Part shown: positions 6,249-12,727 of the stretch, in pieces
How the letters are laid out: each line of letters opens with the position of its first letter
Numbering within the stretch: position 1 is the first letter of the stretch
Source: an uncultured Faecalibacterium sp.
Lineage (GTDB): Bacteria > Bacillota > Clostridia > Oscillospirales > Ruminococcaceae
Length of the DNA stretch: 12,727 bases
Direction: 5' to 3'
Assembly: GCA_900551435.1 (NCBI GenBank)
Contig: URVW01000071.1
Span: 1 to 12,727, forward strand
Notes under the pieces: generated by a model
The model's database searches: none
Told to the model about the DNA's origin: nothing
The model's input: only the letters and a program-made list of their open reading frames with translations
Translations under genes and position numbers: made by a program

Positions 6249-6257
6249 CTGTTCCGT

Positions 6258-6303
6258 AAAAATCCTCCCTGCCCGTGTGCTGCACCGGCAGGGAGGATTT
6301 TTT
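6258..6303. terminator. Strong bidirectional terminator
   Basis: A 16-bp stem, AAAAATCCTCCCTGCC (6258-6273) with GGCAGGGAGGATTTTT (6287-6302), has a T-run on the plus-strand 3' side and an A-run on the 5' side. It can therefore stop both the NEAT-like gene (+) and the converging YtxH-like gene (-). Confidence 0.93.
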
Positions 6304-6304
6304 G

Positions 6305-6517
6305 TTACAGGTCCATCTTTCGTTCCACGAAATCGCTGACCATCTCATCCAGCTGGGTCACGGCGTGTTCTGCGCCCTTCGCCAGCTTGCGGGCCGTCCG
6401 CTTGACCTGCCGGGGGTTCTGGTTCATCGCCGCCATCCCGGCCATTCCCAGCGCCGCACCGGCCGCCATTCCCAGCAAAAGGCCGCTGCTCGTGTTCTGT
6501 TTGTGCTCGTTTCTCAT
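6305..6517 (-). CDS. Small YtxH-like membrane protein
   Basis: A 70-residue protein. A short polar N-terminus is followed by one glycine/alanine/methionine-rich hydrophobic segment with GxxxG-type spacing (about residues 13-33), then a basic amphipathic tail (RQVKRTARKLAKGAEHAVTQ) ending in charged residues. This plan matches YtxH-like and related glycine-zipper proteins of Firmicutes, often linked to envelope stress, but the role is not known here. The ATG at 6517 has AAAGGAG (complement of 6524-6530) 6 nt upstream; a 22-residue longer version would start at 6583 with no ribosome-binding site and would overlap the promoter, so I reject it. The stop is just beside the shared terminator. A -10-like TATAGT (complement of 6582-6587) lies upstream, back-to-back with the kinase promoter. 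Confidence 0.8.
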   Translation of the reverse strand: MRNEHKQNTSSGLLLGMAAGAALGMAGMAAMNQNPRQVKRTARKLAKGAEHAVTQLDEMVSDFVERKMDL

Positions 6518-6581
6518 AAAAATCTCCTTTCGTTCCCTGCATTTTTGGCCGCCAAGGGTAGTATTTCCGCACAAAGAATCC

Positions 6582-6635
6582 ACTATACGCTTTTTTTGTC
6601 CCGCAAAATGTGGTATACTGTATCATACGCTGATA
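6582..6635. promoter_or_regulatory. Overlapping divergent promoters and possible operator (YtxH-like gene / pyridoxal kinase)
   Basis: Plus strand: extended -10 TG-G-TATACT (6611-6619) with a T-only -35 region (6591-6596). Minus strand: TATAGT (complement of 6582-6587) with a weak -35. Their core regions interleave, so one bound polymerase would interfere with the other. The inverted repeat TATCA-N5-TGATA (6621-6635) sits on the plus-strand start site and could be an operator. No regulator gene is adjacent. Confidence 0.4.
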
Positions 6636-6683
6636 AACTGGGCTGGTTATGGCCCGTTCGATGGCGCGAAGGAGGCCACTTTT

Positions 6684-7517
6684 TTGTTGAAACCGATCGA
6701 ACCAAAAAAAGTTCTTTGTATCCACGACCTGTCCGGCGTGGGGCGGTGCAGCCTTGCGGTGATCCTGCCCGTTCTGTCGGTCATGGGCGTGCAGCCGGTC
6801 GCTCTGCCCACGGTGGTGCTGTCCACCCATACGGGCGGTCTGGGCGCTCCGGCACGGATGGACGGCGCTGCCTACGGCATGGCCGCGCTGGAACATTATC
6901 ACGAGCTGGGGCTGGAATTTGAGTGCATCTACACCGGCTATCTCGGCGGCGAGGACCAGATCGCGCTGGCGGAAAAAGCATTTGCGCTGTGGCCCAGCGC
7001 CCGCAAGATCGTAGACCCCGTGATGGGCGACAACGGCAAAGCCTACTCCACCGTGACCCCGGCATTCATGGACAAGATGCGGGCGCTCTGTCAGCAGGCA
7101 GACCTCATCCTGCCCAACGCCACCGAGGCCGCGCTGCTGCTCCAACAGGACGCTGCACCGGCCGACTACGATGAATCATCGGCACAGGCACTGGCCGACG
7201 CGCTGGTGACGCTGGCCCCGAATGCCGTCGTCACCGGTCTGACGATGGGCAAGTACATCGGCTGTGCGGGAGCCGGACGGGACCGCTTCGTTCTCAAAAA
7301 GCTCCACATCGACCGCAGCTTCCCGGGCACGGGCGACCTGTACGGCGCGGTGCTCATCGGCTCGCTGATCCAGGGCAACGCGCTGAGCGCTGCCGCCGAC
7401 AACGCCGCCGAGTTCGTCTCGCTGGCGATCCAGAACACCCCCGCCGCGCAGGACACCCGCTTCGGCGTCTGGTTCGAGCCGCTGCTGCCGCGTCTGTGCC
7501 CGCAGCGCGAGTTCTGA
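6684..7517 (+). CDS. Pyridoxal/pyridoxamine kinase (PdxK/PdxY family), TTG start
   Basis: Predicted to phosphorylate pyridoxal, pyridoxamine or pyridoxine with ATP, salvaging vitamin B6 into PLP in the cytoplasm. The 277-residue ribokinase-fold protein opens with HDLSGVGRCSL (14-24), followed by STHTGG (47-52), both typical of pyridoxal kinases. It then has the DPVMGD motif (111-116), PNATEA (144-149) and the catalytic GTGD loop (215-218) with D218 as likely base. No ATG or GTG fits: the nearest in-frame Met lies inside the conserved core. AAGGAGG (6669-6675) points to TTG at 6684 (8-nt gap); an adjacent in-frame TTG at 6687 is the alternative. It starts an operon: trmL begins 10 nt after its stop, then the DegV gene. 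The kinase fold is certain; B6 specificity is likely from the N-terminal motifs. Confidence 0.9.
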   Translation: MLKPIEPKKVLCIHDLSGVGRCSLAVILPVLSVMGVQPVALPTVVLSTHTGGLGAPARMDGAAYGMAALEHYHELGLEFECIYTGYLGGEDQIALAEKAFALWPSARKIVDPVMGDNGKAYSTVTPAFMDKMRALCQQADLILPNATEAALLLQQDAAPADYDESSAQALADALVTLAPNAVVTGLTMGKYIGCAGAGRDRFVLKKLHIDRSFPGTGDLYGAVLIGSLIQGNALSAAADNAAEFVSLAIQNTPAAQDTRFGVWFEPLLPRLCPQREF

Positions 7518-7527
7518 GGAGGGCAGC

Positions 7528-8034
7528 ATGAGCGAGAAACCAACGCTGAACATCGTCCTCGTGGAGCCGCGCATCCCCCAGAACACCGGCAATGTGGCCC
7601 GCACCTGCGCGTGCACGGCCTGTCGGCTGCATCTGGTGGGGCCGATGGGCTTTGCCATCGACGACAAAAAGCTGAAACATGCCGGGTTGGATTACTGGCA
7701 TTATCTGGACATCCACTATTACGACGGGCTGGAGGATTTCTTTGCCAAGAACGAAGGCCCGTTCTACTACTTCACCACCAAAGCGCCCCAGCGCTACACC
7801 GACATCTCCTATCCGGACGGGGCCTATCTCGTGTTCGGGCGGGAGGATGCCGGTCTGCCCGAAGCGCTGCTGGCGGCCAATCAGGAGCATTGCATCCGGA
7901 TGCCCATGCGGGACACCTGCCGCAGCCTGAACCTGTCCAACAGCGTGGCCGTCGGCGTGTACGAAGTCCTGCGCCAGTGGGACTTCCCCGAGCTGCTGGA
8001 TCACGGCCGCTTACGAGAATATGAATGGAAATGA
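7528..8034 (+). CDS. trmL: tRNA (cytidine/uridine-34 2'-O)-methyltransferase TrmL (SPOUT)
   Basis: Predicted to methylate the 2'-OH of the wobble nucleotide (C34 or cmnm5U34) of tRNA-Leu isoacceptors with SAM, stabilising codon reading. At 168 residues it is a minimal SPOUT protein with no added RNA-binding domain, as usual for TrmL dimers. Family blocks are clear: PRIPQNTGNVARTC (14-27), LVGPMGF, DYWHY, and the knotted SAM site LVFGREDAGLP followed by IRMP and SLNLSNSVAVGVYE. The ATG at 7528 has AGGAGG (7517-7522), which overlaps the kinase stop codon; the intergenic gap is 10 nt, so the two are co-transcribed and possibly translationally coupled. The DegV gene follows 8 nt after the stop. 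Confidence 0.94.
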   Translation: MSEKPTLNIVLVEPRIPQNTGNVARTCACTACRLHLVGPMGFAIDDKKLKHAGLDYWHYLDIHYYDGLEDFFAKNEGPFYYFTTKAPQRYTDISYPDGAYLVFGREDAGLPEALLAANQEHCIRMPMRDTCRSLNLSNSVAVGVYEVLRQWDFPELLDHGRLREYEWK

Positions 8035-8042
8035 GGGACATT

Positions 8043-8915
8043 ATGAGCAAGATCGCGATCCTGACCGATTCCTCCTGCGACATCCCGCAGGAGCTGGCCG
8101 AGAAATACGGCATTGACATCATGGGCTTCCACATCCTGCTGGACGATGTGGATTATGTGGAGCGGGAGAGCTGCACCAACGTCGAATTTTACGACAAGAT
8201 GCGCGCCGCCAAGGGTGTGCCGTCCACGGCGGCCATCACGCCCATCCAGTTCTGTGAAAAATACTGCCAGTATGTGGACGAGGGCTACACCGACGTCATC
8301 CATGTGCCCATCAACCGCTCCGGCTCTTCCACCTACAACAACGCCGTGATGGCGCAGGGGATGCTGCGGGAAGAGCGCCCGGAGCACCACCTCAAGATCC
8401 ATCTGCTGGACCCCCACACCTATTCTATGGTGTTCGGCTGGTATCTGTGCGAGATGGGCCGCAAGCTGCAGAACGGCGCGGAGATCAGCCACGTCATTCA
8501 GGAGTTCGAGACGCAGATGGACAAGATGGAGATCATCCTCGGACCCTACAGCCTGAAGCAGATGAAGAAGAGCGGCCGCATCTCCGCCGCCGCTGCCTTT
8601 GCGGGCGAACTGCTGGGTCTGCGCCCCATCATCACCCTCATCGACGGCAAGACCAAAGTTGAGAGCAAGGTGCGCGGCGATGACAAGGTCATCCCCGCCA
8701 TGATCGACCTGTGTAAAAAGCGGGCCGAGGGTGTGGAGGATTTCGATTATATGATCGGCCACACCAACATCCCGCAGGCCGCTGAGCTGGAAAAGGCTTG
8801 CCGCAAAGCCTTCGGCAAGGCCCCGCTCATCACCTTCAATCTGGGCGGCGTCGTTTCGGCCAACACCGGCCCCGACACCATCGCGCTGGTCTACGTCGGC
8901 CACCCCAGAAGCTGA
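8043..8915 (+). CDS. DegV family protein (FakB-like fatty-acid-binding protein)
   Basis: A 290-residue DegV-fold protein. Members bind a fatty acid, and the FakB-type members present it to the kinase FakA for phosphorylation and phospholipid synthesis. Seen here: ILTDSSCDIP (6-15) at the start of the N-terminal domain, STAAITP (a variant of the usual TSxPS loop), NRSGSSTYNNA around residue 95 (lipid head-group loop), and KKSGRISAAAAFAGELLGLRPII in the helical/C-terminal part. NTGPDTIALVY closes the domain. The ATG at 8043 is preferred over the one at 8025, because GAGGG (8033-8037) fits it and conserved sequence begins there; the 8025 start would overlap trmL. No fakA or fatty-acid gene is nearby, so its ligand and partner are unknown. 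It is last in the kinase-trmL operon, with a terminator 11 nt after the stop. Confidence 0.93.
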   Translation: MSKIAILTDSSCDIPQELAEKYGIDIMGFHILLDDVDYVERESCTNVEFYDKMRAAKGVPSTAAITPIQFCEKYCQYVDEGYTDVIHVPINRSGSSTYNNAVMAQGMLREERPEHHLKIHLLDPHTYSMVFGWYLCEMGRKLQNGAEISHVIQEFETQMDKMEIILGPYSLKQMKKSGRISAAAAFAGELLGLRPIITLIDGKTKVESKVRGDDKVIPAMIDLCKKRAEGVEDFDYMIGHTNIPQAAELEKACRKAFGKAPLITFNLGGVVSANTGPDTIALVYVGHPRS

Positions 8916-8926
8916 ATCCGTTCCCG

Positions 8927-8955
8927 GAAGCTGCCTGAAATGGCAGCTTCTTTTT
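8927..8955 (+). terminator. Intrinsic terminator of the kinase-trmL-DegV operon
   Basis: GAAGCTGCC (8927-8935) pairs with GGCAGCTTC (8942-8950) around a 6-nt loop, followed by TTTTT (8951-8955). Confidence 0.93.
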
Positions 8956-9015
8956 GGTTCTCCGGCAGCAGACCGGAAACTTTCTCTCTGCGATGCAGCT
9001 CTTTGAAAATTTCCG

Positions 9016-9044
9016 TTGCAATCCGTCCAAATTTATGCTATACT
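9016..9044 (+). promoter_or_regulatory. Sigma-A promoter for the queT transcript
   Basis: TTGCAA (9016-9021), an exact 17-nt spacer and TATACT (9039-9044), with TG-C before the -10. The predicted start is near 9051. A tight hairpin, GCTGTGC-AAT-GCACAGC (9052-9068), would then form the very 5' end of the mRNA, ahead of the riboswitch. Confidence 0.75.
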
Positions 9045-9083
9045 CCCTTTTGCTGTGCAATGCACAGCCGTTCCTGAAAGAGC

Positions 9084-9181
9084 AACTTAGGATTTTAGGC
9101 TCCCCGGCATGTCTCGAACCATGCCGGGCCAAACCCCCGAGGCTGGCGGTCCCCGGGCGGTCAAAATTCCATCCGCCGGAG
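9084..9181 (+). promoter_or_regulatory. Class III preQ1 riboswitch upstream of queT
   Basis: The stretch from AACTTAGGATTTTAGGCTC (from 9084) to CCGCCGGAG (ending 9181) closely matches, as I remember it, the class III preQ1 riboswitch described from Faecalibacterium prausnitzii. The stem CCCGGCAT (9103-9110)/ATGCCGGG (9121-9128) is followed by the conserved GCCAAACCC. Next is a second hairpin, CCCGAGG (9136-9142)/CCCCGGG (9151-9157), whose loop CTGGCGGT carries GGCGG. That loop can pair with CCGCC (9173-9177), which abuts the Shine-Dalgarno GGAG (9178-9181). This fits the known mechanism: ligand binding favours a fold that hides the ribosome-binding site and lowers translation of the transporter. 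The downstream gene, queT, is the expected target. Confidence 0.88.
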
Positions 9182-9190
9182 TATTGTATC

Positions 9191-9718
9191 ATGAATCAGA
9201 AATTCACTGTCCGCAAACTGGCCCGCTGCGCGGTCGTCGCAGCCATCTACGTCGTGCTCTGCATGGCATTGCAGCCGTTCTCTTACGGCGCGGTGCAGGT
9301 GCGCGTCGCCGAGGCGCTGTGCCTTCTGCCGGTGTTCGGCCCGGAGTACATCGCCGGTGTCGTGCTGGGCTGCTTCCTCGCGAACCTGCTCGGCTCCACC
9401 ATCGTGGATGTCATCTTTGGCACGCTGGCAACGCTGCTGGCCTGTGTCGTGACCTACAAGCTGCGGGACGTCCGCTTCAAGGGTCTGGCGCTGGCCGCTT
9501 CCCTGCCGCCGGTGGTGTTCAATGCCGTCATCATCGGCATCGAGATCGCGGTCCTTTTCCCGGACCCGTCCTCGTCTGCCCCGCTGTGGGTGGCCTGTGT
9601 CTCCAACGGCATCTCCGTCGGCATCGGCGAGCTGATCAGCTGCACCGTGCTGGGCGTTCTGCTGGTCAAGATCGTCGAGACGAACGCCGCCCTGCGGAAA
9701 GTTTTCGTCACCGCCTAA
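9191..9718 (+). CDS. queT: QueT family transporter (ECF-type S component for queuosine precursor)
   Basis: Predicted integral membrane substrate-capture protein importing a queuosine precursor (preQ1, preQ0 or queuine). It would work with the shared ECF energising module, which is encoded elsewhere. The 175-residue product is almost entirely hydrophobic, with about five to six membrane segments. It has the motif QVRVAEALCLLPVFGPEYIAG near residues 36-56 and GCFLANLLGS just after, both typical of the QueT family. The ATG at 9191 lies 9 nt after GGAG (9178-9181), the site controlled by the preQ1 riboswitch; the frame is open further upstream but there overlaps the riboswitch and would not encode a QueT-like protein. 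The riboswitch context independently supports the substrate. A HAD phosphatase gene follows after 27 nt with no terminator between. Confidence 0.93.
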   Translation: MNQKFTVRKLARCAVVAAIYVVLCMALQPFSYGAVQVRVAEALCLLPVFGPEYIAGVVLGCFLANLLGSTIVDVIFGTLATLLACVVTYKLRDVRFKGLALAASLPPVVFNAVIIGIEIAVLFPDPSSSAPLWVACVSNGISVGIGELISCTVLGVLLVKIVETNAALRKVFVTA

Positions 9719-9745
9719 TTATTTTCAGGTCCGGAGGGCCTTGCC

Positions 9746-10390
9746 ATGAAGCGAACCATTTTCTGGGATTGGAACGGGACCCTGTTCGACGACCTGAAAC
9801 TCTCACTGGACGTCCTGAACGCGCTGCTGGAAGAGTTTGATTATCCCCAGCGCTTCACCACCGAAAGCTACCGGGACATCTTCGGATTTCCCATCGAGGA
9901 TTATTACCGCCGCGTGGGCTTCAACTTCGCGCGCGACCCCTATCCGCTCCTCGCGGAGCGCTACATCCAGCGGTACAACGAGGCCGTTCCTCACTATGCC
10001 GCCATGGACCACGCCGCTGAGACGCTGGCACAGCTTCAGCAGCGCGGATACCAGCAGGTCATCCTCTCCGCATGCCGCCGGGACTACCTGATCGAGCAGG
10101 TCGCCCAGCGCGGTCTGAAAGGCTACTTTACCGAGTTGCTCGGCCTTTCGGACATTTACGGCGTGAGCAAGGTGCAGACTGGGCTGGACTATCTCCACGC
10201 CAGCGGGCTGGACCCCGCAGACTGCGTGATGGTGGGCGACACCGACCACGACGCCGAGGTCGCCGCCGCCATGGGCATCCAGTGCATCCTCATCGCGCAG
10301 GGCCACCAGAGCCGCCCGCGGCTCGAAACGGTCTGCCCGGTCGTTTTGGGGGATATCACGGAGCTGCCCCGGGCGCTGGAAAAATTGTAA
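9746..10390 (+). CDS. HAD-family hydrolase (phosphoglycolate phosphatase-like) with DWN motif
   Basis: A 214-residue haloacid dehalogenase-superfamily phosphatase with a helical cap between motifs I and II. Motif I reads DWNGTLFDD (8-16), with nucleophile D8; motif II is S108 in ILSACR; motif III includes K142; motif IV is VGDTDHDAE with D165 and D169 for Mg2+. The usual second Asp of DxDGT is Asn here (N10), which removes the ordinary acid/base residue and may change substrate or rate. The ATG at 9746 has GGAGG (9733-9737) 8 nt upstream. It is probably co-transcribed with queT, so it may act in salvage of a phosphorylated queuosine precursor, but this is only guilt by association; housekeeping clean-up of damaged sugar phosphates is equally possible. 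Confidence 0.88.
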   Translation: MKRTIFWDWNGTLFDDLKLSLDVLNALLEEFDYPQRFTTESYRDIFGFPIEDYYRRVGFNFARDPYPLLAERYIQRYNEAVPHYAAMDHAAETLAQLQQRGYQQVILSACRRDYLIEQVAQRGLKGYFTELLGLSDIYGVSKVQTGLDYLHASGLDPADCVMVGDTDHDAEVAAAMGIQCILIAQGHQSRPRLETVCPVVLGDITELPRALEKL

Positions 10391-10410
10391 CTTCATCTGA
10401 ATCAAACATA

Positions 10411-10450
10411 AAAAGGCACAAACTGCTCAAAACAGTTTGTGCCTTTTCTT
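10411..10450. terminator. Bidirectional terminator between the HAD gene and the amidohydrolase gene
   Basis: AAAAGGCACAAACTG (10411-10425) pairs perfectly with CAGTTTGTGCCTTTT (10433-10447) around a 7-nt loop. There is a T-rich tail on the plus strand and an A-run before the 5' arm, so it can end both converging transcripts. Confidence 0.95.
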
Positions 10451-10467
10451 TTATCCTAAGCTGCTAT

Positions 10468-11685
10468 TTACTGGTGCTCCCCCAGCCAGCGCAGGGCGAA
10501 CCAGCTGTAGGCCGCACTGCCGGCAAAAAGGATGCTGTCGTCGAACTTCACCTTGGGGTGGTGCTGGCCGTAGGTGTAGCCCTCCTTGGCGTTGCCCGCT
10601 GCGATAAACATGCTCACGGTGGGTACCTCGTGGCTGACGAAGGCGAAGTCCTCGCTGCCGCCGCCGGGTTTGCCGCCGGTGATCTTGGACATATCCATTG
10701 CGCCGGGTCCCATCAGCTCGGTCATATAGGTCAGCGCGTTGGAAGCCAGCGCATTGTCCACCACCATGCAGGGGCAGTAGTCGCTGAAGGTGACCTCTGC
10801 GGTGCAGCGGTAAGCCATGGCCACGCCCTGCGCGATCTCGGTCATCCGCTTGTGGATCTGCTCGCCGACCTTGTTTTCCGGGTCGATGGTGCGGATGGTC
10901 CCCCACATGTCGGCGCTGTCCGGGATGACATTGGACGCCGCACCGGCCTGAAAGCGGCCCGTGGTAAAGACGCCGAAGCTGTGCGGGTCCAGCTCGCGGC
11001 TGTTGATCTCCTGCAGGGCGATGTGGATATGGGCCGCTGCCGTGATGGGGTCGATACAGGCTTCGGGCATAGAGCCGTGGCCGCCCTTGCCGTGGACCGT
11101 GATGTGGTACTGCTCACAGCTGGCCATCGTGATGCCGCCGCCCGGGACCAGCACCATGCCGGAGGGCAGGGGCATTCCCGCCACGACGTGGAACATCACA
11201 GCAGCGTCCACCTTCGGGTCCTCGAGCAGACCGTTTGCGAGCATATCCGGTGAGCCTTGGAAAATTTCCTCGGCGGGCTGGAATTCCAGCTTGACTGTGC
11301 CTTCCAATTCGTCCTCATGCTCCTTGAGCAGCTTGGCCGCACCCAGCATCATGGCCGTGTGCATATCGTGGCCGCAGCCGTGCATCCTGCCGGGGACTTC
11401 CGAAGCGAACTCCACGCCGGACTCCTCCTGAATGGGCAGCGCATCCATATCGCCGCGCAGAAGGATGGTCTTTCCGGGCTTTTTGCCGCCCGCCAGCGCG
11501 ATGACGCCCGCCTTGCCGCAGTCCTGCGGAGTGTAGCCCATCTCGGTCAGTGCTTTTTTGACCAGCGCCTTCGTTTCGGGCAGGTCAAAGCCCACCTCGG
11601 GGTGGCGGTGCAGGGTGCGCCGCCAAGCTTGCAGCTGGGGTTCCAGCGTTTTGGCTTCTGCCATCAGGTCCTTCGGGTCCATCAT
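10468..11685 (-). CDS. M20 family metal-dependent amidohydrolase (N-acyl amino acid / hippurate hydrolase-like)
   Basis: Predicted cytoplasmic metallohydrolase releasing an amino acid or aromatic amine from an N-acyl conjugate; substrate unknown. The 405 residues match the M20D amidohydrolase type. RGDMDALP (about 77-84) carries the catalytic-side Asp; MHGCGHDMH (about 101-109) supplies metal-ligand Cys and His; FQPAEE (about 135-140) holds the catalytic Glu pair; then come FHVVAGMP and, near the end, GGGSEDFAF. A dimerisation/lid domain lies between, including HGKGGHGSMPE. GGGAG (complement of 11695-11699) fits ATG at 11685 with a 9-nt gap; a GTG at 11688 (6 nt) and a further ATG at 11682 are alternatives. 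The gap to secA is about 31 nt with no terminator, so it is probably read from the secA transcript. A bidirectional terminator ends it. Confidence 0.92.
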   Translation of the reverse strand: MMDPKDLMAEAKTLEPQLQAWRRTLHRHPEVGFDLPETKALVKKALTEMGYTPQDCGKAGVIALAGGKKPGKTILLRGDMDALPIQEESGVEFASEVPGRMHGCGHDMHTAMMLGAAKLLKEHEDELEGTVKLEFQPAEEIFQGSPDMLANGLLEDPKVDAAVMFHVVAGMPLPSGMVLVPGGGITMASCEQYHITVHGKGGHGSMPEACIDPITAAAHIHIALQEINSRELDPHSFGVFTTGRFQAGAASNVIPDSADMWGTIRTIDPENKVGEQIHKRMTEIAQGVAMAYRCTAEVTFSDYCPCMVVDNALASNALTYMTELMGPGAMDMSKITGGKPGGGSEDFAFVSHEVPTVSMFIAAGNAKEGYTYGQHHPKVKFDDSILFAGSAAYSWFALRWLGEHQ

Positions 11686-11719
11686 CACAATCAGCTCCCT
11701 CTTCTTTTTTGATCGGTTT

Positions 11720-12727
11720 TTATTCTGCGGAATTGCTTCCGTTCGGGTGATACTGTGCGCAGGTGCACTTTTTCCACTTCAGGCCGCTGCCGCAGGGGCA
11801 GGGATCGTTCCGGCCGATCTTGATGACGCGGACCGGCTGGCCCTTGGGTGCGCCCTTGGCTCCCGGTGCACCGTTGCCGGGAACAAAGCCTTCGCCGGTG
11901 GGCTTTGCCACCTGCTCGCGCTTGGGGGCAGCGCCCGCGCCGCGCACTTCGATGGTCAGCAGCATCTTGATGCTGGATTCGCGGATGGAATCGACCATCT
12001 GATCGAACATATCAAAGCCCTCGATGCGGTATTCCACGACGGGGTCCTTCTGGCCGTAGCCGCGCAGCGCGATGCCCTGACGCAGCTGGTCCATGTTGTC
12101 GATGTGCTCCATCCACTGACGGTCCACGCACTTGAGCAGACAGATGCGCTCCAGCTCGCGCATGAGCGGCGCACCATAGCGCTTTTCCTTGTCGGTCAGG
12201 ATGTCCATGCCGCGGTCATACAGCAGGTCCGCGATGCTCTGGACCGAGATATTGTCGTAATCGGCGACGGTATAGTGGAAGTCGGCATCGGTGGTCAGCC
12301 AGCCCTGATAGTGGCGGCGGAGCGCACCAAAGTCCCACTCGTCCTTGACATCGCCCGCAAGGAACTGCTTGCAGCTGGAATCGATGTTCTCCCGCAGCAT
12401 GTTGTGCATCTCGGTGCTGATGTCCTCGCCGTCCAAGACCTTGCGGCGCTGGCCGTAGATGATCTCGCGCTGCTGGTTCATGACGTCGTCGTACTTCAGG
12501 ACGTTCTTACGAATTTCAAAGTTGCGGCCTTCCAGCTTCTTCTGAGCGCTCTCGAGGGTGCTGGTGATCATCCGGTTCTCGATGGGGGTGTCCTCGTCGA
12601 GCTTGAGGGTGTCCATCAGGCTCTGGACCCGCTCGCCGCCGAACAGACGCATCAGGTCATCTTCCAAGCTCAGGTAGAAGCGGGATGCGCCCGGGTCGCC
12701 CTGACGGCCCGCACGGCCGCGCAGCTG
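11720..12727 (-). CDS. secA: Preprotein translocase ATPase SecA, C-terminal part (cut by window end)
   Basis: SecA is the ATP-driven motor pushing unfolded secretory proteins through SecYEG. The 335 visible residues begin in nucleotide-binding domain 2 with QLRGRAGRQGDPG (fragment 1-13), including the arginine-finger helicase motif, and the frame is open to the window edge. There follow the helical scaffold and wing domains and a Gly/Pro/Ala-rich linker (about 245-300). The C-terminal zinc-binding tail contains CPCGSG (C310, C312) and KKCTC (C321, C323). In the usual tail the last two ligands are adjacent (CC or CH); here a Thr separates them, and H327 is another possible ligand. A shorter start at 12667 seen by frame alone is false, because conserved sequence continues upstream. 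The M20 amidohydrolase gene follows 31 nt after the stop. Confidence 0.97.
   Translation of the reverse strand, partial: QLRGRAGRQGDPGASRFYLSLEDDLMRLFGGERVQSLMDTLKLDEDTPIENRMITSTLESAQKKLEGRNFEIRKNVLKYDDVMNQQREIIYGQRRKVLDGEDISTEMHNMLRENIDSSCKQFLAGDVKDEWDFGALRRHYQGWLTTDADFHYTVADYDNISVQSIADLLYDRGMDILTDKEKRYGAPLMRELERICLLKCVDRQWMEHIDNMDQLRQGIALRGYGQKDPVVEYRIEGFDMFDQMVDSIRESSIKMLLTIEVRGAGAAPKREQVAKPTGEGFVPGNGAPGAKGAPKGQPVRVIKIGRNDPCPCGSGLKWKKCTCAQYHPNGSNSAE

Overview
The window looks like ordinary chromosome from a gut Clostridia bacterium, most likely Faecalibacterium or a close Ruminococcaceae/Oscillospiraceae relative. The reasons are the GC-rich codon use, Gram-positive Shine-Dalgarno sites (GGAGG), sigma-A-type promoters that often have an extended TGn -10, a monomeric [FeFe] hydrogenase, an apparent class III preQ1 riboswitch (first characterised in Faecalibacterium prausnitzii), and interspersed hairpin repeats beginning CCTCTC(A/C)GTC. 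I see no prophage, transposase, CRISPR array, tRNA or rRNA.

Layout. Minus strand, 1-1989: the start of pgi (glucose-6-phosphate isomerase, cut by the window edge) and a DacF/PBP5-type D-Ala-D-Ala carboxypeptidase. Plus strand, 2078-6248: a 259-bp repeat element, mtaB (tRNA methylthiotransferase), a structured leader with a terminator, a 517-residue monomeric [FeFe] hydrogenase with a non-canonical H-cluster motif, a 132-bp second repeat element, a strong terminator, and a small secreted NEAT-like protein. A bidirectional terminator (6258-6303) separates that gene from a 70-residue YtxH-like membrane protein on the minus strand. Plus strand, 6684-8915: a compact operon of a pyridoxal/pyridoxamine kinase (TTG start), trmL (tRNA wobble 2'-O-methyltransferase) and a DegV-family fatty-acid-binding protein, closed by a terminator. 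Plus strand, 9016-10447: a preQ1-III riboswitch, queT (queuosine-precursor transporter) and a HAD phosphatase, closed by a bidirectional terminator. Minus strand, 10468-12727: an M20 amidohydrolase lying 31 bp downstream of secA, whose C-terminal 335 residues are visible.

Shared themes. Three unrelated loci concern tRNA anticodon-loop modification: mtaB (A37), trmL (N34) and queT (queuosine at G34). The most interesting non-coding signals are the hydrogenase leader at 3783-3900 and the preQ1-III element at 9084-9181. The hydrogenase leader has a compact folded domain, a terminator, and a possible antiterminator helix that would compete with both. The repeat elements, whose arms hold hairpins that keep pairing while their sequences change, are the main mobile or structural oddity. 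No clearly new multi-gene system is visible; the hydrogenase leader is the best candidate for something undescribed.
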